Origin: Myxococcales bacterium
GTDB taxonomy: Bacteria; Myxococcota; Bradymonadia; UBA7976; UBA1532
NCBI GenBank assembly: GCA_020633515.1
Contig: JACKDM010000013.1
Coordinates: forward strand, 1-64,000
DNA: 64,000 bases
Direction of reading: 5' to 3'
The notes below the pieces were generated by a model. It saw only the letters and a program-made list of their open reading frames with translations, was not told where the DNA came from and searched no databases. Position 1 is the first letter of the stretch; every line of letters begins with the position of its first letter. Of the stretch, positions 48,492 through 57,716 are shown piece after piece. Position numbers and translations under genes: made by a program.

Positions 48492-50862
48492 CACCCGCCT
48501 CCGCCCGCGTCGGATCCACCCCCTCGATCCCCCGCCCCTCGACCAGCGCCGCCGGCAGCAGCGGCGACGGCCGATCGCTCGCCACCAGCCAGAGCTGATG
48601 CGCCGCCCGCGTCGCCGCGACGTGCAGCAGGTGACGGGCCTCGACCGTGTCGGGGTAGTGGCCGGCGGTGGGTTCGAGCAGCACGACGTAATCGTACTCC
48701 AGCCCCTTGACCTGATACACGTCGGTCACGTCGACGCCCGGCGTGAAGTCGAACTCCTGCTCCCGGATCCGCCGCAGCTCGGGCACCTCGGCCCGCGCCA
48801 GCGCCGTGTAGTACAGATCGGCCACCGCCGCCGTGCGCGCCACCAGCGCCACCGTCGCCCGCCGCTCCCGGCTCCGCAGGCTCTTGAGCGCATCGCCCAG
48901 AAACGCCACCGCCTCGCCCGTCTCCGCGAAGCGCATCATCTCCACCGGCGCCCCATCCCGCGCGTCGCGCGCCTGCACCGCCGGCGCCAGCGGCCCCAGC
49001 ACATGCCGCGCGAGCGCCATCACCTGCCGCGTCGACCGATAGCTCACCGACAGCGGCGGCAGGATGTGCGCCTTGAGCTCCAGCTCGGCCACCAGCGCGT
49101 CCCAGTCATCGAAGCCCGCGTCCAGGCTCAACCGCTGCGCCGTGTCCCCCGCCAACGTCACCGGCCCCCCCGGCCGCACCGCGCCCACCAGCACCGCCAC
49201 CGACATCGGCGACAGATCCTGCGCCTCGTCGGCGACGACGTGCTCGTAGCTCACCACCTGCCCCGAAGGCCCCGTCAACCGCCCGTACAAGAGCTGACAC
49301 GCCCGCAGGATCGCCGCCAGATCGTCCACGTCGAGCCGCCCCCGCAGCTCCCCCGCGTCGATCCCCACCCCGTCCACGCCCATCCGCCGATCCTCGTCGA
49401 TGTCCGCCAGATCATCCGGCTCGTCCGCCTGCCGCGCGACCACGTCCACGAGCTGATCGAGCTCCCAGTCGTGGTACGCGAACCGCGCCCGCCCGAGCGC
49501 CTCCGCCACCCGCGCCCGATCGCTGAACAGCTCCGCCCACAGCTCCACCGGATCCCCCAGCTCCGCCCGCACCCGCCCGAGCACCCGCCCGACCTGCGGC
49601 CGCCGCGCCTCGCGCACCGCCTTGCCCTCGCCGCCCAGCCACCGCTCCACCGCGTCGAGCCGCTGCATCGGCGCCAGATTGCGCCGCTTCACCCACGCCT
49701 CCAGCAGCGCCGCCCCGCCCGCCGCCTCGAACGCCGCGTCGAACGCCCGCGCCGTCTCCCGGACGTGCGCCTCCATCATCGCCAGCAACGGCACCGCCCG
49801 CTTCAGCCGCCGCGCCCCCGACGGCGTCTCGTCGGTCAGCGCCCGCCCCTTCAACGCCGGCACCAGCCGCTTCACCGTCTCGTGCGCCCACGCCGGGAAG
49901 GTCTTGATCGGCACCCCCGGCACATCCAGCGCCGGCAGCACCCGCGACACATACCGCCGCAGCGCATCACCCGGCGTGATCACCAGCATCCGCTTCGGCG
50001 CATACCGCCGCGGATCCTCGAAGAACAAAAACGCCACCCGATGCAGCGCGATCGTCGTCTTGCCCGTCCCCGCCCCGCCCCGGATGATCACCACGCCCGC
50101 CCGCTTGTCGGTGATGATGCGGAACTGCTCGGCGTCGATCAGCGCCGTGATCTCCGGCAGCCGCCCATCGCTCCCGCCCCGCCCCAGCCGCTCCTCCGGC
50201 GCCCGGATCGCCGCCCCGACCCCGCCCGCCAGCCGGCTCCGATCCGCCGCCAGCCGCTGCCAACCCTCCCGCCGCTTCACCAGCACCCGCTCGCCCTGCT
50301 GGATCCGCACCAGCTCGCCGCCCTCGATGTTCAGCGTCCGCCGCGCGACCACCCGCCCCCGCTGAAGCTCGCCCGCGAAGCGCTCCTCGTACTCGTCGCC
50401 CTCCTGGTAGCAGTAGTAGATCCGGCTGATCGGCGAGTTGCGCCAGTCGACGATCTGGATCCCCCGCCGGGTGTCGATGAACGCCCGCCGCCCGACGAGC
50501 ACCTCCCGCTCCCGCGCCTCCCCGTCCTTGCGATCGAAGAGCCGCAGCCGCGCGAAGTACGGATTGGCCGGATCGGCCGGCGCCGCATACTCCCGATCCT
50601 GCGCCGCCCGCAGCGCCGAGAGCCGGGTCATGTGCTCGACGAGCGCCGCGTGATCCTCGGCCCGCGACTCCGCGATCTGGTCGCGCAGCGCCATCAGCTC
50701 CCGATCGAAGTCCACCGCCGCGACCGGCTCGGCCATCGCGCGCGCGAGCTCCCGCTGGACCTCACCGAGCACCGCCTGCTCGGCCGCGATGACCGCCCGG
50801 TCGTCCTCGGTCGGGGTCGGGTCGACGGCATCGGCGGGGCGGGGGGCGTCGTCTCGGGCCAT
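48481..50862 (-). CDS. HelD-like superfamily 1 (UvrD/Rep-type) helicase
   Basis: A 793-residue protein. The N-terminal 110 residues are a charged helical coiled coil, which in HelD inserts into the RNA polymerase secondary channel. The HelD-type segment PYFARLRLFDRK, then the IVDWRNSPISRIYY stretch, precede the helicase domains. Walker A is GGAGTGKTTIALHR, motif II is ADEAQDLSPMSV, and late motifs VSYRSTRQVM and VTDVYQVKGLEYDYVVLLEP follow. HelD proteins recycle stalled RNA polymerase using ATP, and in some species give rifamycin tolerance. ATG 50862 is preceded by a GGGAT. It precedes the MYXO-CTERM-like gene with overlap. Confidence 0.9.
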   Translation of the reverse strand: MARDDAPRPADAVDPTPTEDDRAVIAAEQAVLGEVQRELARAMAEPVAAVDFDRELMALRDQIAESRAEDHAALVEHMTRLSALRAAQDREYAAPADPANPYFARLRLFDRKDGEAREREVLVGRRAFIDTRRGIQIVDWRNSPISRIYYCYQEGDEYEERFAGELQRGRVVARRTLNIEGGELVRIQQGERVLVKRREGWQRLAADRSRLAGGVGAAIRAPEERLGRGGSDGRLPEITALIDAEQFRIITDKRAGVVIIRGGAGTGKTTIALHRVAFLFFEDPRRYAPKRMLVITPGDALRRYVSRVLPALDVPGVPIKTFPAWAHETVKRLVPALKGRALTDETPSGARRLKRAVPLLAMMEAHVRETARAFDAAFEAAGGAALLEAWVKRRNLAPMQRLDAVERWLGGEGKAVREARRPQVGRVLGRVRAELGDPVELWAELFSDRARVAEALGRARFAYHDWELDQLVDVVARQADEPDDLADIDEDRRMGVDGVGIDAGELRGRLDVDDLAAILRACQLLYGRLTGPSGQVVSYEHVVADEAQDLSPMSVAVLVGAVRPGGPVTLAGDTAQRLSLDAGFDDWDALVAELELKAHILPPLSVSYRSTRQVMALARHVLGPLAPAVQARDARDGAPVEMMRFAETGEAVAFLGDALKSLRSRERRATVALVARTAAVADLYYTALARAEVPELRRIREQEFDFTPGVDVTDVYQVKGLEYDYVVLLEPTAGHYPDTVEARHLLHVAATRAAHQLWLVASDRPSPLLPAALVEGRGIEGVDPTRAEAGDAG

Positions 50863-50999
50863 GATCCCTCGGGGTCGGCGTACACGCAGGGCTCGGGTTC
50901 TAGCAGACGCCCCCGCCCCGATCCAAGCGCCCGCCGCGCCCGCGTCCCCGGCGCGACCCGCCGTCGCTCAACGGCGCGTTGCTGACACGCATCGCGCAG

Positions 51000-51028
51000 T
51001 TGCGCGCCGCGTCAATGCCGCATAGGGT
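51000..51028 (+). promoter_or_regulatory. Candidate promoter for the GCS2-CBS gene
   Basis: TTGCGC at 51000-51005, 17 bases, then TAGGGT at 51023-51028, 34 bases before the ATG. A short inverted repeat (GCGCA-GT-TGCGC) overlaps the -35 region. Confidence 0.4.
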
Positions 51029-51061
51029 GTCGCTCCTCACGACTGATCTGCGCGGTTGTCC

Positions 51062-52975
51062 ATGGGCGAGCAGAACGTCAACGCGCTGAACGAGGTTCAG
51101 CGCAAGACCTTTACCAAGGCCCTGCTCAACGACGTCCTCGCGTTGGAGCGCCTCCTCGAGACCGACCGCATCGAGACCGGCATCCGCCGGGTCGGCGCCG
51201 AGCAGGAGATGTTCCTCATCGACCGCAGGCTCCACGCCGCCCCGGTCGTGATGAAGGTCCTCCAGAACGCGGGCGACCCCCGGCTCACCACCGAGCTCGC
51301 GCAATACAACATCGAAGCCAACCTCTCCCCCCAGGTCTTCGGCGGCGACTGCCTCCGCAAGATGGAGACCGAGCTCAGCGAGATCATCGAGCTCACCCGC
51401 CGCGCCGCCGAGATCGAAGGCGCCGACGTCCTCCTCGTCGGCATCCTCCCCACGCTCCGGCGCAGCGACATCCACCTCGACCTGATGACCCCCATCCAGC
51501 GCTACTACGAGCTCAACCGCGTCATGCAGCGGCTGCGGGGGCAGCACTTCCACGTCCTCATCAAGGGGCTCGACCAGTTCGAGATGACCCACGACTCGGT
51601 CATGCTCGAAGCCTGCAACACGAGCTTCCAGATCCACTTTCAGGTCGGCCCGCAAGAGTTCGCCAAGCTCTACAACCTCGCCCAGGCCGTCACCGCGCCC
51701 GTGCTCGCCGCCGGCGTCAACTCCCCGGTGCTGCTCGGCCACCGCCTCTGGAGCGAGACCCGCATCGCGCTCTTCGAGCGCTCGGTCGACACCCGCAACA
51801 CCCACCAGCAGGACCGCGGCCTCCGCCCCCGCGTCCACTTCGGCGACGCCTGGGTCAAGAACTCCATCCTCGAGCTCTTCCGCGAGGACATCACCCGCCA
51901 GCGCGTCGTCATCGCCACCGACCACCAGGAAGACGCGCTCCAGGTCGTCCGCGACGGCGGCGTGCCCAAGCTGCACGCGCTCCGGCTCCACAACGGCACC
52001 ATCTACCGCTGGAACCGCCCCTGTTATGGCGTCGTCGGCGACAAGGCCCACTTCCGCATCGAGAACCGCGTCCTCCCCGCCGGCCCCACCGTGCTCGACG
52101 AGATCGCCAACGCCGCCTTCTTCTTCGGCCTGATGGCCGGGCTCTCCGAAGCCTACAAGCCCATCGCGCAGGAGATGGAGTTCGATGACGCCAAGAACAA
52201 CTTCTTCTCGGCCGCCCGCGACGGTCTGCGCGCCCAGTTCTCGTGGCGCGGCGGCAAGACCTGGACCGCCGCCGCGCTCATCCGCGACGAGCTCTTGCCC
52301 CTCGCCCGCGAGGGCCTGACCAACACCCACGTCGACCCCGCCGACGTCGACCGCTACCTCGGCGTCATCGAAGAGCGCGTCCGCCGCGAGCAGACCGGCG
52401 CGCAGTGGGCGCTCGGCTCCCTCGCCGCGATGACCGAGAAGGGCACCCCCGACCTCCGCATCCGCCAGCTCACCGCGACCATGCGCGACCTCCAGCGCGC
52501 CGGCGAGCCCGTGCACACCTGGCCGCTCGCCACCCTCGACGACGAGCGCCGCGACCACAACTGGAAGTCGAGCTACCGCACCGTCGGCCAGATCATGACC
52601 ACCGACCTCTTCACGGTGCAGCCCGGCGACATCGTCGACCTCGCCGCCAGCGTCATGGAGTGGTCCAAGATCCGCCACGTCCCCGTCGAGGACGAGCACG
52701 GCAAGCTCGTCGGCCTCATCAGCCACCGCTCGCTGCTCCGCATGGTCGCCCGCGGCGTCAAGGACGAGATCATCGAGGTCGCCTCGATCATGAACACCGC
52801 GCTCGTGACCGTCTCGCAGGACACGCTCACCCTCGACGCCATCAAGCTCATGCGCGAGAAGCAGGTCTCCTGCCTCCCCGTCGTCGAAGGCGAGCGCCTC
52901 GTCGGCATCATCACCGAGCGCGACCTCATCGAGGTCTCGGCCCGCCTCCTCGAAGACTTCCTCGCCGAGCAGTAG
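51062..52975 (+). CDS. Glutamate-cysteine-ligase-like (GCS2-type) protein fused to a CBS pair
   Basis: A 637-residue protein. Residues about 35-400 belong to the carboxylate-amine/GCS2 fold of glutamine-synthetase-like enzymes (GAEQEMFLIDRRLHAAPV, NIEANLSPQVFGGD, HDSVMLEACNTSFQIHFQV, GVNSPVLLGH). From about residue 510 there are two CBS domains (VGQIMTTDLFTVQPGDIVDL through VVEGERLVGIITERDLIEV), which usually bind adenosyl ligands and regulate the enzyme. ATG 51062 was preferred to a TTG six bases earlier. The substrate is unknown; a glutamate plus amine ligation regulated by AMP, ATP or SAM is inferred. A second, separate GCL is encoded at 56079-57410. It may be a distinct peptide or amide-forming ligase. 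Confidence 0.88.
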   Translation: MGEQNVNALNEVQRKTFTKALLNDVLALERLLETDRIETGIRRVGAEQEMFLIDRRLHAAPVVMKVLQNAGDPRLTTELAQYNIEANLSPQVFGGDCLRKMETELSEIIELTRRAAEIEGADVLLVGILPTLRRSDIHLDLMTPIQRYYELNRVMQRLRGQHFHVLIKGLDQFEMTHDSVMLEACNTSFQIHFQVGPQEFAKLYNLAQAVTAPVLAAGVNSPVLLGHRLWSETRIALFERSVDTRNTHQQDRGLRPRVHFGDAWVKNSILELFREDITRQRVVIATDHQEDALQVVRDGGVPKLHALRLHNGTIYRWNRPCYGVVGDKAHFRIENRVLPAGPTVLDEIANAAFFFGLMAGLSEAYKPIAQEMEFDDAKNNFFSAARDGLRAQFSWRGGKTWTAAALIRDELLPLAREGLTNTHVDPADVDRYLGVIEERVRREQTGAQWALGSLAAMTEKGTPDLRIRQLTATMRDLQRAGEPVHTWPLATLDDERRDHNWKSSYRTVGQIMTTDLFTVQPGDIVDLAASVMEWSKIRHVPVEDEHGKLVGLISHRSLLRMVARGVKDEIIEVASIMNTALVTVSQDTLTLDAIKLMREKQVSCLPVVEGERLVGIITERDLIEVSARLLEDFLAEQ

Positions 52976-53062
52976 CCCCACCCCGGCTTTTCCCCGCCCC
53001 GCGCAACCCGTCCGCGACCGCCCGTGTCGATCCAGGCGGCAGCACAAGCGAGAATCGAACCC

Positions 53063-54286
53063 ATGAACGCGATCGCGCGCCGCCCCGACGCGGCCGACCC
53101 CCAAGGGCGCATCATCGGCGACCTCGGCCCCCGCGGCGGGCCGGTGCTCGTCGCGATCGGCAGCATCCACGGCAACGAGCCCGCCGGCACCCGCGCGATC
53201 GAGCGCCTCTTCGCCGACCTCCACGAGCGCCCCGCCCCGCTCACCGGCCGCGTCATCGGCCTCCGCGGCAACCTGCGCGCCGGCCGCCGCCGCCAGCGCT
53301 ACATCACCCGCGACCTCAACCGCTGCTGGACCCCCGCCGGCATCGAAGCGCTCGTCACCCACGGCCCCGCCAACGACGAAGACGAAGACGCCGAGCAGCG
53401 CGAGCTCCTCGCGCTCATCGCCCCCCTCCTCGCCGAAGCCGACCGCCCGATCGTCTTCCTCGACCTCCACAGCTCCTCCGGCGAGGGCCAGCCCTTCTGC
53501 GTCATGGCCGACGTGCTCCGCAACCGCCCCATCGCGTTCGGCGTCCCCGTGCCCGTCGTGCTCGGCCTCGAAGAGGTCATCGACGGCGCCATGACCGGCT
53601 ACCTCTGCGACCTCGGCCACATCGGCGTCTCATTCGAAGGCGGCCCCCACCACGGCGCCGACACCATCGACAACCACCTCGCCATCCTCTGGCTCTCGCT
53701 CGTCCATGCCGGCCTCCTCCCCGCCGACGCCGTGCCCGAGCTCGACGCCTGGCGCGCCCGCCTCACCCGCGCCACCGCCGGCCTCCCCCGCGTCCTCGAG
53801 GTCCGCCACCGCCACGTCATCCACCCCGGCGACAACTTCAAGATGCGCCCCGGCTTCGCCAACTTCATGCCGATCCCCAAGGACCTCCCCGTCGCCGACG
53901 ACCGCCACGGCCCCGTCCGCGCCCCCGAAGAGGGCGTCATGATGCTGCCGCTCTACCAAGGCCAGGGCGACGACGGCTACTTCATCGCCCGCCCCGTCTC
54001 CGCGTTCTGGCTCGACCTCAGCGCCCGCCTCCGCGGCGACACCATCGACCGCCTCCTCCCCGCGCTCCCCGGCGTCCGCCGCGACCCCACCCGCGACGAC
54101 CACTTCCTCGTCGACCGCCGCGTCGCCCGCCTCCGCGCCACCGAGATCTTCCACCTCTTCGGCTACCGCCGCGCCCGCGCCAGCGGCGACGTCCTCGTCT
54201 TCAACCGCCGCCGCCCCGACTTCGACCGCCTCGCCCCGCTCCCCCCCGAGCTGCGCCCGCTCGTCGACGCCGAGATCCTCTCTTGA
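53063..54286 (+). CDS. Succinylglutamate desuccinylase/aspartoacylase-family zinc hydrolase
   Basis: A 407-residue M14-like zinc hydrolase. The first two zinc ligands are in GSIHGNEPAG (His and Glu), the third in LDLHSSSGEG (His), with RDLNR in between, as in the AstE/AspA family. The catalytic Glu is probably in SFEGGPHH. Such enzymes remove acyl groups from acylated amino acids. A C-terminal part of about 200 residues includes VIHPGDNFKMRPGFANFMPIPKD and is longer than in AspA. ATG 53063 was chosen over a GTG at 53024 on domain grounds. Its closeness to the GCS2-CBS gene (87 bases) suggests they may act on the same amide or peptide. Confidence 0.88.
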   Translation: MNAIARRPDAADPQGRIIGDLGPRGGPVLVAIGSIHGNEPAGTRAIERLFADLHERPAPLTGRVIGLRGNLRAGRRRQRYITRDLNRCWTPAGIEALVTHGPANDEDEDAEQRELLALIAPLLAEADRPIVFLDLHSSSGEGQPFCVMADVLRNRPIAFGVPVPVVLGLEEVIDGAMTGYLCDLGHIGVSFEGGPHHGADTIDNHLAILWLSLVHAGLLPADAVPELDAWRARLTRATAGLPRVLEVRHRHVIHPGDNFKMRPGFANFMPIPKDLPVADDRHGPVRAPEEGVMMLPLYQGQGDDGYFIARPVSAFWLDLSARLRGDTIDRLLPALPGVRRDPTRDDHFLVDRRVARLRATEIFHLFGYRRARASGDVLVFNRRRPDFDRLAPLPPELRPLVDAEILS

Positions 54287-54302
54287 GCCGCGCGCAAGGA
54301 GG

Positions 54303-54324
54303 CCGTCCGGCCAGAGCCGGACGG
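54303..54324. terminator. Hairpin between the hydrolase and the Rieske operon
   Basis: A perfect 9-pair stem (CCGTCCGGC / GCCGGACGG) with a CAGA loop, 16 bases after the hydrolase stop. No T-run follows. It sits 10 bases before a very strong ribosome-binding site, so it could also regulate the downstream leader ORF. Confidence 0.5.
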
Positions 54325-54345
54325 GTCGGAGCGAGGAGGAGGGCC

Positions 54346-54414
54346 ATGCCCGACGACGAAGCGCAGATCCCGCCCGCAGGGCGGCCGGATGAGCACGGCA
54401 GGGCGAAAAAGTGA
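54346..54414 (+). CDS. Small leader-type ORF (22 codons) before the Rieske oxygenase
   Basis: A 22-residue peptide (MPDDEAQIPPAGRPDEHGRAKK). It has an exceptionally good ribosome-binding site, AGGAGGAGGG at 54334-54343, three bases before the ATG. Its stop overlaps the GTG of the oxygenase in a GTGA arrangement. No stop lies between, so ribosomes would pass directly into the oxygenase start. It could be a coupling leader or simply carry the ribosome entry site for the weak GTG start. The peptide has no hydrophobic part. Whether it is translated cannot be told from sequence. Confidence 0.45.
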   Translation: MPDDEAQIPPAGRPDEHGRAKK

Positions 54415-55496
54415 GCCCGATCGAACTCAAGCTCCTCCCCCCCACCGGCAAGGGCAACACCTCCGCCGCCCGCGTCCCCGACGCCTGGTACCCCGTCTGC
54501 CGCGCCGCCGACCTCCGCGGACCCAAGCCCCTCGCCACCACCCTCCTCGGCCACCCCCTCGCGATCTACCGCGGCGAAGACGGCCGCCCCGGCGCGCTCC
54601 TCGACCGCTGCCCGCACCGCAACGTCCCCCTCACCACCGGCCGCGTCGCCGGCGACACCCTCGAATGCGGCTACCACGGCTGGCGCTTCGACCGCGACGG
54701 CGCCTGCCGCCGCGTCCCCGGCCTCTGCGGCGAAGCCGACACCCGCGGCCGCCGCGTCGCCGCCCACGCCGCCCGCGAGCAGGACGGCTACATCTGGGTC
54801 TACGCCGAGCCCGACACCCCCCCCACCACCGACCCCTACCGCTTCCCCCACCTCGGCGAACCCGGCTGGCACAGCGTACACGACGTCGTCGAAGCCGAAG
54901 CCACCCTGCACGCCGTCGCCGAGAACGCCCTCGACGTCCCCCACACCGCCTTCCTCCACGGCGGCCTCTTCCGCAGCGACAAGGCCGAGCGCCAGACCAT
55001 CGAGGTCGTCGTCCGCCGCTGGCACGACCGCGTCGAAGCCCAATACATCGGCGAATCCCGCCCCGAAGGCATCGTCGGCCGCGTCCTCGCCCCCGGCGGC
55101 GGCGAGGTCGAACACTACGACCGCTTCCTCCTCCCCGGCATCACCGAGGTCGAGTACCGCCTCAGCGACCGCAGCCACATCATCGTCAGCAGCGTCCTGA
55201 CACCGCTCGCCGACTTCCACACCCGCCTGTGGACCGTCGTCAGCTTCAAGCTCCCCCTCCCCGGCTGGCTCGTCGCCCTCCTCGTCCGCCCCATCGCCCG
55301 CCGCATCTTCGGGCAGGACAAAGACATGCTCGCCCTCCAGACCCGCAACATCAACCGCTTCGGCGGCGAACAGTACGTCTCCACCGAGCTCGACGCCCTC
55401 GGCCCGCAGATCCTCCGGCTCCTTCGAAACGCCGAGCGCGGCGAGCTCACCCCGCTCGCCGAGCCCGTCGTCAAACGCTTCCAGATGCAGGTCTGA
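54411..55496 (+). CDS. Rieske-type aromatic ring-hydroxylating or demethylating oxygenase
   Basis: A 361-residue oxygenase. The Rieske [2Fe-2S] ligands are CPHRN (about residue 65) and CGYHGW (about 85). The mononuclear iron site is in AENALDVPHTAFLH (Asn/Asp, His, His). The C-terminal half (FKLPLPGWLVALLVRPIARRIF, QDKDMLALQTRNINRF) resembles pheophorbide a oxygenase and vanillate demethylase-like enzymes. It starts at GTG 54411, coupled to the leader ORF. A separate reductase is needed but none is adjacent. The substrate is unknown. The usual length of about 350 residues is matched. Confidence 0.93.
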   Translation: MSPIELKLLPPTGKGNTSAARVPDAWYPVCRAADLRGPKPLATTLLGHPLAIYRGEDGRPGALLDRCPHRNVPLTTGRVAGDTLECGYHGWRFDRDGACRRVPGLCGEADTRGRRVAAHAAREQDGYIWVYAEPDTPPTTDPYRFPHLGEPGWHSVHDVVEAEATLHAVAENALDVPHTAFLHGGLFRSDKAERQTIEVVVRRWHDRVEAQYIGESRPEGIVGRVLAPGGGEVEHYDRFLLPGITEVEYRLSDRSHIIVSSVLTPLADFHTRLWTVVSFKLPLPGWLVALLVRPIARRIFGQDKDMLALQTRNINRFGGEQYVSTELDALGPQILRLLRNAERGELTPLAEPVVKRFQMQV

Positions 55497-55540
55497 CCCG
55501 GCCCGGGCGCCGGATCAGCAGGTGGGTACCATGGGTGGGA

Positions 55541-55960
55541 TCAGCTCGCCTGCGCCTCGGCCTGCGGCAGCGCCTTGCCCATCGGGCGCCGCTCGAGCTC
55601 CGGCCCCTTCAGCGCGTCGAGCAGCGGGCTCGGCAGCGCGTCCTTCACCTTGCTCATCACCCGCAGGATCGCGTCCGCCGCCTGCGGCTCGGCCGTGCGC
55701 AGGCTCGCCTGCGCGCTGTTGAACATCACCTCGAGCTCATCGGCGGTGAACTGCACCGCCTCGAGCCGCGCGCCGTGGTCGAGGTGGTAGCCCACCCCCG
55801 CCTCGCCCACCACCGGCACCCCCATCCGGTGCAGCAGCGCGACGTCGCGGTAGATGGTGCGGGGCGAGACCTTGAAGCGATCGGCGAGCATCTCGGCGCT
55901 GACGCGGCGCTCGTTGCGGAGGACGCGGACGATCTGGGTGAGGCGCTGGTTGCGGTGCAT
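55541..55960 (-). CDS. HTH_11-type (YafY-like) transcription regulator lacking the WYL domain
   Basis: A 139-residue protein. The N-terminal winged helix-turn-helix ([38 protein letters not shown]) is typical of YafY/DeoR-like regulators. In full-length relatives a WYL sensor domain follows, but here only the connecting helices ([31 protein letters not shown]) remain. Either the protein is a truncated form or a small DNA-binding subtype. ATG 55960 is preceded by GAGGAGG. It converges with the Rieske gene; regulation of that gene is possible but unproven. Confidence 0.8.
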   Translation of the reverse strand: MHRNQRLTQIVRVLRNERRVSAEMLADRFKVSPRTIYRDVALLHRMGVPVVGEAGVGYHLDHGARLEAVQFTADELEVMFNSAQASLRTAEPQAADAILRVMSKVKDALPSPLLDALKGPELERRPMGKALPQAEAQAS

Positions 55961-56078
55961 CAAGACCTCCTCTTCGGCTGATTGCGCTCGATGCAGGGAC
56001 CGTTCTACGCCCCCCCTCCTGCCACCCTTCCGTCAGCAGCGATCGACCCGCGGGCTTTTTTGGGGACCCGCCGCCGCC

Positions 56079-57410
56079 TCAGCAGATCCGCGTCGCCGCG
56101 AGCAGCTTGCCCACGTCCCCATCGAACGCCGCTCGCACCCGATCGGCCGGGCACCGCCCCGCCGCCACGTCCGCCACCACCGGATCGAGCAGCCCCACCG
56201 CTCCTGGCTCCCGCCGCGCGAGCCCCGCGCGCGCCAGATCCAGCAGCGTCTTGCCGTACTCCTGCAGCGTCGCCCCCCCCAGCGTCGCCCCGAGCCCCAT
56301 CACCGGCACCATCCGCCGACACCGCGCCAGCTCCGCCGGATCGACCCCCTCGAAGAGCGCCAGCGCGTCGTCGAGGCTCTCCGCGTCGTACAAGAGCCCC
56401 GCGTGGAACGCCGGCAGCGCCAGCACATGGTCCCGATCGCCCATGTCGGCGCCCCGCACCTCCAGGTACCGCTTCAGCCGCGCGTCGGGGAACAGCGTCG
56501 ACAGGTGCACGATGAAGTCGCCCAGGTTCGCCCGATAGCCCCCGTGCCCCTTCTCCACGAAGTCCCGGAACACCAGCCCCGCGCAGTCGATCGCCCGCCC
56601 CTCGCGGCGCAGGAAGAACATCGGCACCCCGAACGCCCACTCGACATAGTCGGCGAACGTGCAGCCCGGCTCCAGGAACCGCGCCGGATACCGCCACCGA
56701 TCGTCATCCGTCGCCTCCCAGATCCGCCCCCGGAAGGTCCGCTCCACCACCGGCCGCCCCTCGACGATCGGGCTGTTCGCCCACGCCGCGAGCACGAACG
56801 GCTGCACCCACAGCGACAGCCGCAGCTTGCGGAACGCGTCCGCCTCGTCGGCGAAGTCGAGGTTGGCCTGCACCGTACAGGTCTGATGCATCATCCGCGA
56901 CGCCAGCGCGCCCCGCGTCGGCAGGTAGCGCCGCATGATCTCGTAGCGCGCCTTCGGCATCCGCGGCATCGCGTCCGGCCCCAGCGAAGGCGCCAGCCCC
57001 AGCCCGCTCCAGGTGATCCCGAGCGGCGCCGAGAAGCGCCGGACCTCCTCGAAGTGCGCGTCCAGCTCCGCCGCCGTCTCCGCCAGCGTCGGCAGCGGCG
57101 CCCCGCTCAGCTCGAGCTGCCCGCCCGGCTCCAGCGTCACCGTCGCCCGCCCCCGCGCCAGCGCCACGATCGCCTCGCCCTCCCGCGTCGCCGTCCAGCC
57201 GCCCTCGGCCGCCAGCGCCTCCAAGAGCGCCCGGATCCCCCGCGGATCGTCCCACGTCGGGTACGTGCCCCGATCGGGCCACCAGCCGAGCTTCTCGTGC
57301 TCCGTCCCGATCACCCACCGCTCGCGCGGCTTGCCACCGGCGGCCATGTACTCGACGCACTGCGCCGGGTCTTCCAGAAGGGTCGCGTCGTCGTCGACCA
57401 GCGAGCTCAT
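56079..57410 (-). CDS. gshA: Glutamate-cysteine ligase, plant type (class III)
   Basis: A 443-residue ATP-dependent ligase that joins glutamate to cysteine, the first step of glutathione synthesis. Motifs are [11 protein letters not shown] (substrate-binding), [25 protein letters not shown] and [11 protein letters not shown], all characteristic of the plant and proteobacterial GCL branch, plus [15 protein letters not shown] later in the chain. The likely start is ATG 57410, with GAGGAG nine bases upstream. The open frame extends further upstream without similarity. It is divergent from rpsB across a 306-base gap that contains an inverted repeat. A glutathione synthetase gene is not in the window. 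Confidence 0.93.
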   Translation of the reverse strand: MSSLVDDDATLLEDPAQCVEYMAAGGKPRERWVIGTEHEKLGWWPDRGTYPTWDDPRGIRALLEALAAEGGWTATREGEAIVALARGRATVTLEPGGQLELSGAPLPTLAETAAELDAHFEEVRRFSAPLGITWSGLGLAPSLGPDAMPRMPKARYEIMRRYLPTRGALASRMMHQTCTVQANLDFADEADAFRKLRLSLWVQPFVLAAWANSPIVEGRPVVERTFRGRIWEATDDDRWRYPARFLEPGCTFADYVEWAFGVPMFFLRREGRAIDCAGLVFRDFVEKGHGGYRANLGDFIVHLSTLFPDARLKRYLEVRGADMGDRDHVLALPAFHAGLLYDAESLDDALALFEGVDPAELARCRRMVPVMGLGATLGGATLQEYGKTLLDLARAGLARREPGAVGLLDPVVADVAAGRCPADRVRAAFDGDVGKLLAATRIC

Positions 57411-57440
57411 GCCGGGGCTCCTCGGGATTGCGGGACCGGG

Positions 57441-57463
57441 GTTCGATCGAATCGCGATCGAAC
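57441..57463. promoter_or_regulatory. Inverted repeat in the gshA/rpsB divergent region
   Basis: GTTCGATCG-AATCG-CGATCGAAC: 9-base arms that match exactly, 31 bases before the gshA start. This is a candidate operator for gshA, of the kind bound by a dimeric regulator. Confidence 0.45.
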
Positions 57464-57569
57464 GCAGCACAGAGACCCGGCGAAGCCCGCTCGCGTCGCG
57501 CGCCCCCGATCGTTTCCCGCGCGCGCCGCCTCCGCGACGGATCGTCCCGCCCGCGCGCCGAGATGTTCC

Positions 57570-57598
57570 TTGCCGCGCGCCCCCGATCCTGGTAGACA
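57570..57598 (+). promoter_or_regulatory. Candidate promoter of the rpsB-tsf-pyrH-frr operon
   Basis: TTGCCG at 57570-57575, 17 bases, then TAGACA at 57593-57598. This gives a leader of about 110 bases before rpsB. Confidence 0.45.
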
Positions 57599-57716
57599 CC
57601 GCCGCCCGAACAACTCACACGCGACCCGAGCCGCGCCCGGCGTGCCCCCGAATCTGCGGGGGTCGGAGATGCGGCGACGACGGTCGCGGCGGCCAACGCG
57701 CCAGGAGACAGCCCAG

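Noticed and set aside
57436..57466. GGTTCGATCGAATC considered as a tRNA T-arm
   Set aside because: No acceptor stem, anticodon arm or D-arm at proper distances; it is better explained as an inverted repeat.
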